A stretch of 64,000 nucleotides of DNA from Melanocharis versteri (lineage: Eukaryota; Chordata; Aves; Passeriformes; Melanocharitidae): assembly GCA_013397845.1 (NCBI GenBank), contig VZTG01005248.1, forward strand, positions 3,596,005 to 3,660,004, written 5' to 3'. Positions 52,601 to 64,000 of the stretch are shown here, piece after piece. Below the pieces are notes generated by a model, which did not search any database, was not told the origin of the DNA, and saw only the letters and a program-made list of their open reading frames with translations. The position numbers were made by a program, and so were the translations under genes. The number at the start of each line of letters is the position of its first letter. Position 1 is the first letter of the stretch.

Positions 52601-53090
52601 CCATTCAATGCTCACAAAGATACTGCACTAACCGCACACGAAATTATTTTAAGGCACTTCTATTAGCACTGTCCTGCCCCCAAAGACTGCGGGATATAAA
52701 CCAGGAAATTTATCCACAGCTCTCCTCTCCTAGAATTGCATCAGCTACTTGGGAAGAAAATTACCAGCAGACGTTTTTCCTCACCACAACAGAAGTACAC
52801 AGAGACAGCTGTTTCTGTGAAATACACGGTATGAGGCAAAAAAAAAAGCTATTTATCAAGGTGTAGGATAGCTAAAACCAACACGAAAAGTACAACAGCA
52901 CATACTTCTAAATGACAATCTTTGCCCTAGTTACCTTCCTCCTCTTCAAATAAACTGCCTTTGGTCCCTGGATCCCCTGCTCAGTGGACTAGGGAATTCC
53001 ATTCTCAATGGCACTTTCATGTAGACCATTAAAAAGAGAAAGACACAGGAATGCTCTTTAGTCCTAGACAATGAGGGACGGTAAGCAAAC
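49619..53090 (-). other. BRD1: 5' intron of BRD1 (upstream of the first coding exon)
   Basis: Sequence between the acceptor at 49620-49619 and the CpG island. It should contain the donor of a non-coding first exon. AAG|GTAACT on the minus strand at about 52933 is one candidate, but I cannot choose. AT-rich; no repeat or gene recognised. A 129-codon + strand open frame (52477-52866) has no recognisable content. Confidence 0.7.
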
Positions 53091-53095
53091 AGTGC

Positions 53096-54035
53096 CTACA
53101 CGCACACGGGGCGGACACCCCCCGCCGCTTCAGCCGCGCAGCAGGAGCGATCCCCCCGGGGCACGGCCCAGAGCGGGGGCTCACGGAGCGCAGCGAACGG
53201 GCGCGGGCACGGCCGAGACACGCGGGACCACCAGAGCCGTTCCCCCCCGGCCCGGGGGGAAGAGCCCGCCGACGCCAGATCCCGCACGCCGCCAGGTCCC
53301 GCAGCCATCCCGCGATCCTGCCTCCCGCGCGCGGCTGCCCACGCCCCCGGGCCCGCCCCCGCCGGTGCCGCGCCAACACTTCCTGCCCACGCCCAGGGAG
53401 CCTCCAACGCGCTCCCTCNNNNNNNNNNNNNNNNNNNNNNNNNNNNNNNNNNNNNNNNNNNNNNNNNNNNNNNNNNNNNNNNNNNNNNNNNNNNNNNNNN
53501 NNNNNNNNNNNNNNNNNNNNNNNNNNNNNNNNNNNNNNNNNNNNNNNNNNNNNNNNNNNNNNNNNNNNNNNNNNNNNNNNNNNNNNNNNNNNNNNNNNNN
53601 NNNNNNNNNNNNNNNNNNNNNNNNNNNNNNNNNNNNNNNNNNNNNNNNNNNNNNNNNNNNNNNNNNNNNNNNNNNNNNNNNNNNNNNNNNNNNNNNNNNN
53701 NNNNNNNNNNNNNNNNNNNNNNNNNNNNNNNNNNNNNNNNNNNNNNNNNNNNNNNNNNNNNNNNNNNNNNNNNNNNNNNNNNNNNNNNNNNNNNNNNNNN
53801 NNNNNNNNNNNNNNNNNNNNNNNNNNNNNNNNNNNNNNNNNNNNNNNNNNNNNNNNNNCGGGACCGGCACCGGCCGCGCTCGGGGCGGGAACGCGCTGCC
53901 CCCGCGACCGCCGCGCTCCCGCCCGGACCGGCCGGGCCCGAGCTCGAGTCCGAACCTGCCGCGCGTCCCTGGGGGAACGTTCGAACGGCCCAGCGCGGGG
54001 GCCAGGGAACGGACGGGGGCGGGACGCCGCTCGTT
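53096..54035 (-). promoter_or_regulatory. BRD1: CpG island, likely BRD1 promoter and non-coding exon 1, interrupted by a gap
   Basis: An abrupt shift from AT-rich sequence to GC-rich, CpG-dense sequence on both sides of the gap. GC boxes of Sp1 type are visible (CCCGCCCCCGCC near 53350-53362, GGGGCGG near 53108 and 53883, GGGGGCGGGAC near 54014). It lies about 3.5 kb upstream of the start codon, where vertebrate BRD1 has a CpG-island promoter with a non-coding first exon. No TATA box found. Start sites and exon 1 cannot be fixed, and may lie in the gap. Confidence 0.8.
53419..53858. other. assembly gap (440 N) in the CpG island
   Basis: Run of N flanked by very GC-rich sequence. Typical of GC-rich avian promoters lost in sequencing. 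Open frames crossing it are artefacts. Confidence 0.97.
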
Positions 54036-56149
54036 ACAAAACCGAGGCTTAAAAGTTGAAGCGAGTGGTATTTATTATCTCTTTGGGGGGGAAGTCCAAG
54101 CTCAAGATTCCTTACGTAGAAAATGTGTTTGAAAGTCAGCTTTTGCGTGGTCTCCGGGTCAAGCTGCTGCTTGTAGATTAACTGATAATAGCCCTACATT
54201 TTGACAGAGCAAAGGCAGGTTATTTCTGGCTCCCCCTGCGAAGGACACCCTTTGTTAGGTATTATTTTTAGACAGCCATTACAGCCGTATTCGAGAACTG
54301 GAAGATTTTACTGCAAGGCAGCTGCACCCACATCCTTAAAAAACAACGTTTAGCTGGCCCAGCCTAACACAAACACTTGCCTGTGCTGATCATCCAGAAC
54401 AAGTCCCACATATAGTAAAAAGCAAGGTATTGAGAGTAGGTGTGATTCTCTTTACCCACCAGTATTTAGCATCCACTCAGCTAAATTGCTGCAAATCAAC
54501 TTACCAATTAATTTTTATGTTTTACAAACAAATAAGATGTTTGCTTGCCTCAAAATCCAGTTGGTCCTACAATAAATACATGACTAGGGAATTAGAAATT
54601 GATACACCTGTTATTACTTGTAGAAAGTTAATTAAGATCCGGAGAGTTTAAGCAAGTTGGCTAAGGAAATCTTGTAGAATAGGAAAAGTACTTTCCAAAT
54701 CCTTTTTTCCTCATCAAGGACCATTTAGCATACTGATCTTTGAACAAAACACAAGCTATTAAAGCAGCTAACACTTGTGCAGTGCGCTCAGTGTAGGAAT
54801 ACATCCTTAGGCTCAGACAGACACAGTACCTTCAATTTCCAATATAAGAAAGTTTTTATGAACTATGGAGGCCATCTGGTCATTTGTGTACTTGCCTGTG
54901 AGGAACTACTCTCCAGTTAAATTGTTTTAGTGATCCTACCATCAGTCTCGAAAGTCTTACAGCATGCTGATATAAGTTAGTGTTGTTGCACTGGAAATCA
55001 AGCTGTGATAGAAAGGTATTAAAGAGGGAGCATCATACCAAATCATATACCTTAGTGTGCAGAGTATAAAAATGAATAGAAATAATGTTGTCAAGAACCT
55101 AATAATACTATGATAAGGAAATATCTTGGTTTATCTTTTAAGGGATAATTCACATGTGTATCTGCTGTGCAGCTGTACAAATGCTTTTTAAGTGGAGACA
55201 AATTTTCCACAGAAACCTTGATGGTGTCCACATTGTAACATGTCTGTCATAGAGCAAGTCTGGCTTTTTTCCAGTTTCTTACAGGTGGACTACAGCATTC
55301 CATAGATCCTCACATCTCTTTAATAATGTGGTATTCCTTATTGGTATTTGCACTATTTGACCACTTTTCTGTAATTTAAACTCATGCTTCTAGATTCTCC
55401 CAATTACACTTAGTAAGAAGGTATGTGGAGTTTTCCCTCTGGACCATCCAGGCTAGGACACAGAACTCACATTATTCCTTGATGTCGTATTTCAGAGCAA
55501 TGGCACAAAGATCAGAGCATGCTCAACACAAAGCTCTGTATTAGGAATCTTAGACTTTGAAATAATTTCTCATTGACCTTGCGACAGGCTACCAGAGCAG
55601 GATCCTCAACCCCTCCATTTTAAGTATTAGTACATTAGCCCATGTATTTCAAAATAGAACAGTATGTAGTATTGTCTGGGGCATCTGTCCAGTCCTCAGC
55701 ACATGTCCCTATAACCTGCAAGATCTGTTGCCTTTGTATTTTCCACCTCACAAGTGAGACTTGGTTACTCAAAAGAATACAATTCTACTAGTATACAGTT
55801 CAATTTCAAGCAAAAAAGTAAGAGGCCCTCTGATCCATAGTTTGATGGCAACAGACCCCTCACCACCTTTTTTCACACCAGTTCAACATGTGCAAGGGGC
55901 TTCAGCCCCAGTCCTTCAGAATCCTCGCACCCCTACCTGGCAGCATCAAATTGTTAACCAAGCTGCCAATGCTGACTCACTCTGCATGGAAAGCTTGACA
56001 GAAGGAGGATCTTCTGCCTACCAGCTTTCTACCTCCACTAGGTGTCAAATTCTCAACAGAATCCCTGCAAGAAAGTGATTCTTCACATAAAGAAACACAG
56101 TCACTATTTATCTGCCTCGGCACCCTCGTCTATTTCCTCGTAGAATCAA

Positions 56150-57080
56150 ACTTCATGAGACACATTTCTATGTTTCTAAAGTGTATCACCTTTAATAGAA
56201 GTCAACTCGGACTCACTGCAGCACTAAATACTGGCAGAAGTACTGATCTTCCTTGGATGCAACTATGTATCCCTCTCGTGGTCTGGACAGCTGGCTGGTG
56301 AAGGGACAAGAAAGAATCGGAACTCACTCCACGCCCTCCTTAGAACCTGCAAGAATTTGCATTTTGAGAAAGATTTTGGACTGCCATAACATCCACCTGT
56401 GGGTCTTCTTCCTACCATGATGACAAATCTGCCTAACCCTGCATGTGATGCTTCTGCATGATGCCTCAAGGCAATCTATCACTAGTAAGTTTTCAAGTTT
56501 GGCTTCTCCATTATACAATCTACGCCTTCACACTCATCTATGAGATACAACATTACCATGGTCCTCTCATCCTACATGGGAATGCATTTAGATCTCACTT
56601 ACTTCATCAGTCATGGTATGTGGCACTGATAGAATACTCGAGGGCATGATTTTGCAAGTTCACAAAAGAAAGGCTGTTCCCAAACCTCACAGAAGCCAGA
56701 ACAGCATTTACTATGGAAAAGATGCTGTAAACTTATCAACAGACATACAACAGAAGCATGCTGACAACATTTCAGCTGTTTATTTTCAGTCTGTGGGGTG
56801 GTGCAGGATCACTCCACATCTTCTGGGTGATCTTTGCAAATTATTGTATTTACAGAAAAATACACATATCACTGATCCATCTCCTAATTATCACTGATAC
56901 CTTGTCAGAAAGACTGATGTGTCATACTAGACTGAGTGGGATATACGGCCCAAAGTCCTAGATGACCATCCCAGAATGCAGATCAAATATTTGGCTTCAA
57001 ATATATAAGAAAAGTGTTGGTCCATTTTACTCCTACATGTTTACTGAATATATTCCTTGTTCTCTAGTTAGAAAGAATTG
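56150..57080 (+). pseudogene. decayed DIRS-like retroelement pol (RT C-terminal part to RNase H)
   Basis: Read across frameshifts and stops on the + strand, ordered pieces resemble DIRS-type polymerases: a MMTN..NPACDASACLKA piece like the region after RT; YMGMHLDL..FISHGMW, like the RNase H DAS.GWGAHL...QG.W pattern; ADNISAVYFQSVGW followed by RITPHLLGDL, like DN.TAV.YI.K.GG.RS; and TEWDI, like the EW.L motif. Each match is weak; the order and spacing make the case. Many stops, so long dead. It may extend from about 55.4 to 57.9 kb. Alternatives: another LTR-type element or coincidence. Family assignment is from memory of patterns, without any search. Confidence 0.45.
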
Positions 57081-60000
57081 TTTGGATTTTCCTTCTCATT
57101 CATCTGATCTGGAGGTTTTAGCTGTATTATGACAAAAGGGCAAAAAAAAATGAAATAATATTGGTGTTCATAATGTTCACCAACTGCTACAAAATCAAAG
57201 TTTTTTTTTCTTACAGCCTCAGTAACTCTTACTTCCTGCATGTACCACCTTTCTCATTCTCACAGCCAAAGTGCTTCTCTGTTTATAAAATTGGTAAGAC
57301 CTTTTAGTCTGACCCTTAAGAACAGTTCATGTTGATCCAAAAGAACCGTCTTCACCAAAACACAAGTTTTAAAACAGACTGGGAGCTGTGTCAGTGCCTT
57401 TTATGGTACTGATGAAGGTCCAGAGCCCTTTTATCATCAGAGCTCCACCAGAATTCACACTTGATCAATGTACTTGCTAAGAAATACCTCTGTGAGCTGC
57501 ATCTGCTAAGTAGTCCTATGGAATGTTATCTATAGATAAGCTTGAAGATCATTTGACAGAGTGGTCTTCAAGTAGTAAAGCTGCTATGCAAAGGCCCTTA
57601 CCCCACTTCCATTTAAGCATTTGTTGGAACTACTGCTTGGGGTCACCTACTGCAAGAAGAGGTATGTATCCTGTCACTTGCTGACAGAGAGATACACCAA
57701 GCACTTTGCTGAAATACACAGCTGACAGGGAAACCTATTGCTCGCTTTACTTACCCACTGTCTTGAATCCTTTAAGATTGTGTACCTTTAGGATTTTGCA
57801 GTTTTAGGATGCACTCTACAATATGTGCTCATAACTGTTGCATGGTGGAAGGTGAGGATTCAGCTCATTCCACTGGACACTGCAAAGATGCAAAACCAAA
57901 CTTCACAATTAGAATATACATGAAAACATATATAAACTATGCTTCAATAACACAAAACAAAAAAACCACACCCAAATTACAACATGCTGCAGCACAAGCA
58001 CAGGGCTTGCCAGTGTACTGACCTGTAGGCCTGCCAAACAGCAAAGCTACCATCTACTATTTTAGAGACTATTTTATCAAGAACAAACCCCTAGAACAGA
58101 GTTATTGGCACTCTTATGTATAATGATATTGCTGTTTCCAAAAGAGTAGACAGAGCCTTAATCAAGAGAATAATATTCCCCTTCTCTTCTGTCATTGTCT
58201 CTTCGGCATTAATTATTCAATTCCTAGTGTTTACAGTTTGGCACCTTTATTGTGTTCTGTATAGTAACTCCCCCTGCAAAGGTCTTTGTGGGAAGCTATT
58301 CCTGCCACAGGATAACTGTCATCAGAACAACCTCTTCATAAACCAGTCACCAGTTTTCTGTTTACCTCTCCCTCTACATCTGCACAATCAGATGAAAATG
58401 ATTACCAGCACAAGAGAGCAGCAGTGATGTAAATCCAGGATTTGGGAGTGCCGCTTCAGCACCCCCAGTTATTAGCCATCATTAGTTTAGCTTACAAAAG
58501 CAGCTGCACGTTTAGAATTGGAGGGTCCGTCAATTCACACAGCATAACTAACTGAGCCAAGTTATGGGAAAAGGCAACTTCAGTGGTAATGGGTAGGAAT
58601 CAAAAAACAAAACAGTAATTGCTACGCAAGAAGTTCTAAAAATATCAAACTTGCACAGCAAAGAATTACAAAACAGCATGGCTAAACAATCTACATTGGA
58701 TTTTGACCTCCTTTTTTGCAAGACACACTGAGGAAACCTCAGCAGCAGATATAAGACAGAATTTCTAGGAAGTTAACACAAAAAAAATAAGGGACCTATT
58801 TGAACTGAACAGTTTTGTCAAATGCAGCCATAGCAAAGGGAAAACAAGGTGTGCTTCATACCTGTATCTGATACACAATGATTTTTGAGAAAAACAATTT
58901 CTTTTACTTCTAATTTCTGTGGTTGTTCTCCTGATCAGGTTCAGATTTCAGAAGATACCTGAGTTTGTGATAAATGAAGTAACTTCTTAAGACAGCATAA
59001 CCCATGTAAACAGTAAACAGTAACGCAAATACATTGTTACCTTCTCCCTTTCCTACTTCCTGATCCTTTCCTCTACACTGGAAAGGATCCTCTACACAGC
59101 ATTCATCCAAGCAAAGACATGTTGCTCACTGCCTTCATAAAGTTTAATAATACATAAGGTTTATTTTATTTATTGAAAACCTTAGAGTGACTTGCCTATT
59201 CTCAATTCCTCTGGTGTCAGTATAAAAACTTGCGAATATAATATGAGATGAGGTATAAGCTCTGAGGGAAGTTCTTTTCCTAGTTAGGTCACTCACAAAC
59301 ATGTATCTCTAAGAAACAATCTCCAATGTTTACAATGAGTTAATACTTCAGCCTTAGTATAATTAAGTTAAAATTCAATTAGCAATGAGACCCAAATCCA
59401 GTCTTAATTACTTTACTATCTCTTCCTCATTCCTTGTAGAGGACAAACCTGGTCTGCAGATGATTAAGATGGTTTGCAATGGAGGAAGCTTGACTGTTAG
59501 AATCCCTAGTCATTTGTCACAGAAGAAAGCCAAAAATAGATGGGCTCATTCAGAATTAACACCTTGCCTCCTCATTTATATGGGGAAGGACTACAAGAAG
59601 GTAACATCAAAATCTTGGAAGGGAAAATAAAGTGCAAAATAAGTCAGAAGTAAGACTGAAGACATGACATCCGCAAAAAACCCTGAACCACCAAGAGCAA
59701 TTGACATGGCCTGTAGCTTCCTCTGTTCAGACAAACCCAACTCATGTGTATCATTTAACAAGTAGTAATGAGCCCTACACAGCTCTGTTTGTCTCAGACT
59801 TGCTACTGCCTCAGCCAGGGCCCGATGCTGTCTAATAAAGAGAACTTCCAAACTCATGTATATATAAATCAGCTCTGATACTGGTAACTTCATAATGTAG
59901 ACAAAATCTCCATAGGCCCAATAAAAATCCCAGAATAGGAACTTCCAACTAAGCACTCCTGAAAGGCATATTCCAGCACCATGCTCACTCCACATAAAGG

Positions 60001-61986
60001 ACAAGTCTGAGTAAATCCTGTCAACATGATATTATATGCTCAACTCCAAGTCAAAAATCAGTGACATACACCTCTGATGTGCTATAGAGTGAGGACAATA
60101 GAGATTAAGCAGTTGTGTTTGTAACAAATGAGGTAATTAATATAAATGTACAAGGGCACCATAGTTTTGGCAGTGAAAGCTTGCTCCTAACTACTGTGTG
60201 ATTGCTCATTCCTTATTTCCTGAGCACCCACCTTGACATCTTGGATCTGATGAGCAGAGCCAGACACCCACTGAAATAAATGAGTATGTATGCTAAATAT
60301 AAGTACTTCTCTATTTTACGTGTTCTTAGAAATCATACCCCTGTGATGGATACTAAATTGGACGCCCAAATTTAGTACTTTTGACCTCTATTTTAAGGTT
60401 TTGATCATTAAGTTGACATTGCCTAGATAGGTTCCTGGAAGAGGCTGGAGTCTATACATGGAGGAAAGGAGATAATTTTACTAAGTAAAATTAGTGCATA
60501 CAAAAATCCATAAATCTTTGTGCTTTATTTAACAACTGTTATCTCTTGATGTAGTTTTAGTCTTCATGACTTCATATGGAAAAAGCATCACTGATACAGA
60601 AGTTACTAGAGGTGAAAATAAGCTTACTAGAGCAGGTTTGGAGATAAATATTAACTGCTCAATTTTGCTAAAACAAGGTAACAACATCAAAATGGTTACT
60701 ACTAACTACACTGTTATTATCAACATTTAGTGTTTCCAAATGTATACAAATGTAGAAAGACAGAACTACGTCAATTTAGCACTGCAGTATCAACGTTATG
60801 TTTACTACCAAGAAAGAAATGGAAGGAAGACGGAAGCAATAAAACTAATTAAGATGAACAGCCCAGTGACTGGAGAGACCCAGGGACCACAAAACACAAA
60901 ACTCTGTCTGCAGCACTAAACATCTACATTTTGCTAATAACATAATATTGAAATAGGTGTATTTAAGGCGTATTTTAAGTTCTGTTGCAGTAGGATAGGA
61001 TATAAGAAGTTAATTTAGTTTCCAACTGGTCTTAGGCTCTTGCTCTAGCCTCCCTGAGAGCCTTCCAAGTCAAGGTACACCCCAGTACTGAGAATGACAG
61101 AGAGCTGGTTACTTACAGCTACCTCAGTGATGTTTCCTTCTTCTCTGAACCTGTAATACCTATTTTCCAGAGAACCCAAACAATTTATTTGGAAGCACGG
61201 TCTCCTAGCTTTCTACTATTCTACAAAACTTAATAGGGAGCCAGATACTTGCAGTTTGCTCCAGGGGCTGGAGTGAGAACTTACTTTTTTATATTCATTT
61301 AATATCATATCACTTTTAATTCATGCCAGGTTCAGTTAACCATGCAAATAAAAATATTTATTCATAATACCTGAAACAGATAACAAGGTTATAAATGCAT
61401 AAATGGAGAAAAAAATCAAAGAAAAAATTACTCTTCTGAAGTTAAATAATGGAAGTTTCAGGCTTTTTCAGTCAGGATGCCTTGAAGATTTTCCTAATAA
61501 TCTGTCTTCCTAAAAGACTATGTTCTTTCACATATTTACACCTCAGACTGCAACCTTTATGGAAAATCTGTATCTTTACACTATTGCCACACCAGTGCTG
61601 CTACATTCACCACAAGCTGGCAGTCTGGAGACTTCTCTAGGAATTGTAGCTGCTTTTTCTTTTGCCTGTCACCAGATCACCATCTCTTTGTTTTATTCAT
61701 CATATTACTTGGTAGTTTGTGAGAAGACTTTCTGGATCCAGCTTTGCTCAGATTTTTAAGACCTGATTTCTTGAGTTTGCAGTGTATTTTTGTAAAACAA
61801 CAAGAACAGAGAAATTCCAGCTATGCCACTCAATCTGTGATATACACCTGTAGATTATATACAGAATCACTGATTGGTTCTCAAGCCACTTAACAGATAA
61901 TCTAAAGAAATAATTAACTTTCATTAATCTCAACTTCCCTAACCCTTAAGGAAATTTTCAGAGTAGGATGTATGAAAAAATGAAGA

Positions 61987-62014
61987 GGTGATTACAGAAA
62001 GGTGATCACAGAAA
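61987..62014 (+). repeat. 14-bp tandem duplication
   Basis: GGTGATTACAGAAA followed directly by GGTGATCACAGAAA; one mismatch. Confidence 0.85.
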
Positions 62015-62686
62015 GGGCAACATGCAGTGCAAAAGTGCAAAATTAATTACCAGTCTTTTTAAATTTACTGTAAAATTTTCAACTATGAATTGTGAAACTC
62101 TTCAAAATTACAGCTGTTAAAAAAGGCAGTTAACAAAGCCACATACTCTAATATTTAATCTTTCCATATTGTCATAAGCATAACTATGTCATTCCAACTG
62201 TTGCAATTTTATAGTTCTCTAAAAGACGCTTTATGAGATTACATATTTCCATACTAATAATGATAGTAACAGTTGTTGTTATCACCAGCATAATTTCTTG
62301 TCAACAAACTGGTGATAGAGACTTCTTAATTAAGCTCTCACACCTCTACTACTGTGTCTAGTTGGCAGATCTAGCCAAGATCAAACTTCATTTTAAAGCA
62401 GTTCTATGCATATAACTACATTTTGTAACAGTGGAAACCAAGCAAGTCCAAGTAACTTCACCTCAAATCACTTTGGCCTCAGTTGTTTGGCCTCAGTCAC
62501 CTATAGTAACTGATATACATACTAGATATATAATATTGTCTGTATATACATATATATACACACTGATACAGTTGAACTCTATCAATAAAAAGAAACTGTA
62601 AATTAAAAAGTAATAAGGAACAAAGGACTGCCTGCACACAGTGTAAAAACTATTTTGTCAGGAGTTTGAGTAGTGTATAAATAAAA

Positions 62687-62710
62687 AACAAACAAACAAA
62701 CAAACAAAAC
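62687..62710 (+). repeat. (AAAC)n microsatellite
   Basis: About six CAAA units, same motif as at 45.15 kb. Confidence 0.9.
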
Positions 62711-63459
62711 CAAAACCCTTGACATGAGATTTCCAAAGGAAGTATTAACTATATCAGATAATTTACTGTATGTTGACTGGCAGAATCAATCTAGAAAATC
62801 ACACCAGTACTTAAGTACAAACATACACCTGTCATGGAAGAATGTTGAAGAGCTCCACTATTTCAAATCAAAAAGCTATCAAATTATTTCTTCACATACT
62901 GCCATATATCTAACCAAAACATTCTTTACTAAATCTGTTCAAATTGCAAAGAAGAAAAAAAAGGAAAATTAACTGATGAAAATAACTCAGATCGAAAAGT
63001 GAGGACTTGCTTAAGCACTGTCTCTCTAAATACTGTCTTAACCTAAAATTTAACAGTTTCCAAACCAGTACTGTTTACAGTAGTCTTGATGTTTTTCTCC
63101 TGTTTTCACTCCCAAAGGTAAGCGGCGAGTTATGACTAGCAACACTTAAGGCAAACAAAGTGAAATCTACGACTGCCACTGCGAATCTGACAACAGATGT
63201 CACAATCACACCAGATCATACCTCACTCAGCTCTCCGAAGAAATGACATACATTAAAAGGACCCAACAAACCACCCTTCTTCACTCTCACCCCACCTGAA
63301 AAGGCTGGATCACTCGGCCCATCGATAACCTTAACTAATGTTTCTCAACCGGAGAAGACAATCACCGACCTACAACCGAACACCGGAACTGGAGGAGCTT
63401 TATCCAGAACAAGACCTCAAGCATATAGCTGGCCACTGTTTCCCTGAACCGGCGCAGTG

Positions 63460-64000
63460 CATTTCCTTCAGGCCTGAACATCATTCCCGGGGACGCCTGC
63501 TCAGGTGGGACTCAGGCGCCACGCCAAGGCTCCCTCCCGAGGCACACTGAGTACATGAAAACTGCGCCCAGAACCAAACCCGCTGTGCGTTAGACCACGC
63601 ATACACATCAAGGTGGGTTTCTTTAACTGCGGATACGAACAATGCAGGTTAAATTCCCGACAAGGCGAGGGCTGCGCTCGGAACAGCGTGCCCGTACCCG
63701 TGCCCGCTCCAGCGGAGCGATGCCCAGGAAGGCCTCTCCGCGGCCGCCCTATGGGGAACGCGAGGCGCCCGCCCGCGGCCTCCTGGGGAAGGCGCAGCNC
63801 CGCGGCGGCGGCGGAGACAAAGCGCCGGGTAATGAATGGGACGGGCCCGCCCGGCCCTTCCTCTTAACTCCTTCGGGCCCGGCCGGGCGGCGGCAGCGGT
63901 GACCTCCGGCTTCCCCCGCGGCGGCCGCCCGGGGAGGGGAGTAGCACTGTTCCGGCACCGGGGGGGCGCCGGGCAGGGCGGTCCGGCTCTCTGCTCCTCT
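63460..64000. promoter_or_regulatory. second CpG island, running off the window; possible promoter of the neighbouring gene (ZBED4?)
   Basis: GC and CpG content rise from about 63460 and are very high from 63660 to the end, with GC boxes near 63843-63850 and 63884-63890 and one ambiguous base at 63799. In vertebrates BRD1 is followed head-to-head by ZBED4, so this is probably the start of that gene on the + strand. That is inference from gene order only: no ZBED4 coding sequence is present. Open frames here reflect high GC, not proteins I recognise. Confidence 0.6.

Larger units (their letters stand above)
54036..63450. other. intergenic region between two CpG islands
   Basis: 9.4 kb. Holds a decayed DIRS-like retroelement (about 56150-57080), a 14-bp tandem duplication (61987-62014), TA/CA-rich simple sequence near 62528-62562 and an (AAAC)n repeat (62687-62710). 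The rest is AT-rich DNA with chance open frames, the longest a 137-codon minus-strand frame at 59591-60004 with no recognised relatives. Confidence 0.7.

Noticed and set aside
52477..52866. 129-codon + strand frame upstream of BRD1 coding exons
   Set aside because: No recognised similarity, no promoter or splice context; chance likely.
52925..52940. Minus-strand AAG|GTAACT as the donor of BRD1 exon 1
   Set aside because: Plausible but lies outside the island core and many similar sites exist; cannot be chosen without transcript data.
53071..54132. 353-codon + strand frame and overlapping minus-strand frames in the CpG island
   Set aside because: The length comes from 440 N translated as unknown residues; the flanks are GC-rich promoter sequence without protein similarity.
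55761..56078. 105-codon + strand frame as a gene
   Set aside because: Lies beside the suspected DIRS-like remnant, no recognised domain; more likely part of the same decayed element or chance.
59591..60004. 137-codon minus-strand frame
   Set aside because: No family recognised; a frame of this size is expected about once by chance at this base composition. Kept only as a low-interest finding.
63338..63958. 70-86-codon frames in the right-hand CpG island
   Set aside because: High GC removes stops; no recognised protein, probably promoter or 5' UTR.

Overview
The window is vertebrate nuclear DNA, almost certainly from a bird. It has large AT-rich introns with GT-AG splice sites, several 5'-truncated CR1 LINE copies with the typical avian CR1 3' end, and two solo LTRs of a type common in neoavian and passerine genomes. 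I cannot name the species.

One protein-coding gene dominates: BRD1 (BRPF2), on the minus strand. Ten coding exons can be placed to the base between 49604 (start codon) and 1905 (where the window cuts the gene). Joined, they keep one open frame of 1074 codons, which ends inside the start of the PWWP domain. Roughly the last 115 codons lie beyond position 1. The domain order is an EPC-like N-terminal region, the PHD1-zinc knuckle-PHD2 module, the bromodomain, a serine-rich linker and the start of PWWP. This is the scaffold that joins HBO1 (KAT7) or MOZ/MORF acetyltransferases to chromatin. A 384-nt in-frame alternative segment at 20482-20865 matches the long-isoform insertion known for BRD1.

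Layout from left to right: 1-1904, downstream intron with an LTR; 1905-5370, three small exons (PWWP start and serine-rich linker); 5371-20376, a 15-kb intron with an LTR, a CR1 tail, a G-quadruplex motif and a palindrome; 20377-30338, six exons for the linker, the bromodomain and the helix before it, with two CR1 copies in the introns; 30339-48237, two large introns around one exon, with two CR1 copies, a hairpin cluster and an assembly gap; 48238-49618, the large first coding exon; 49619-53090, the 5' intron; about 53096-54035, a CpG island interrupted by 440 Ns, the likely BRD1 promoter and non-coding exon 1; 54036-63450, intergenic DNA holding a decayed DIRS-like retroelement; 63460-64000, a second CpG island that runs off the window. 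By conserved vertebrate gene order (BRD1-ZBED4) the second island is probably the promoter of ZBED4, but no coding sequence shows this.

I found no tRNA, rRNA, CRISPR array or second protein-coding gene. No undescribed defence or metabolic system is visible. The most noteworthy items are the isoform-generating splice site, the DIRS-like fossil, the intronic G4 motif and the hairpin cluster at 31.8 kb.
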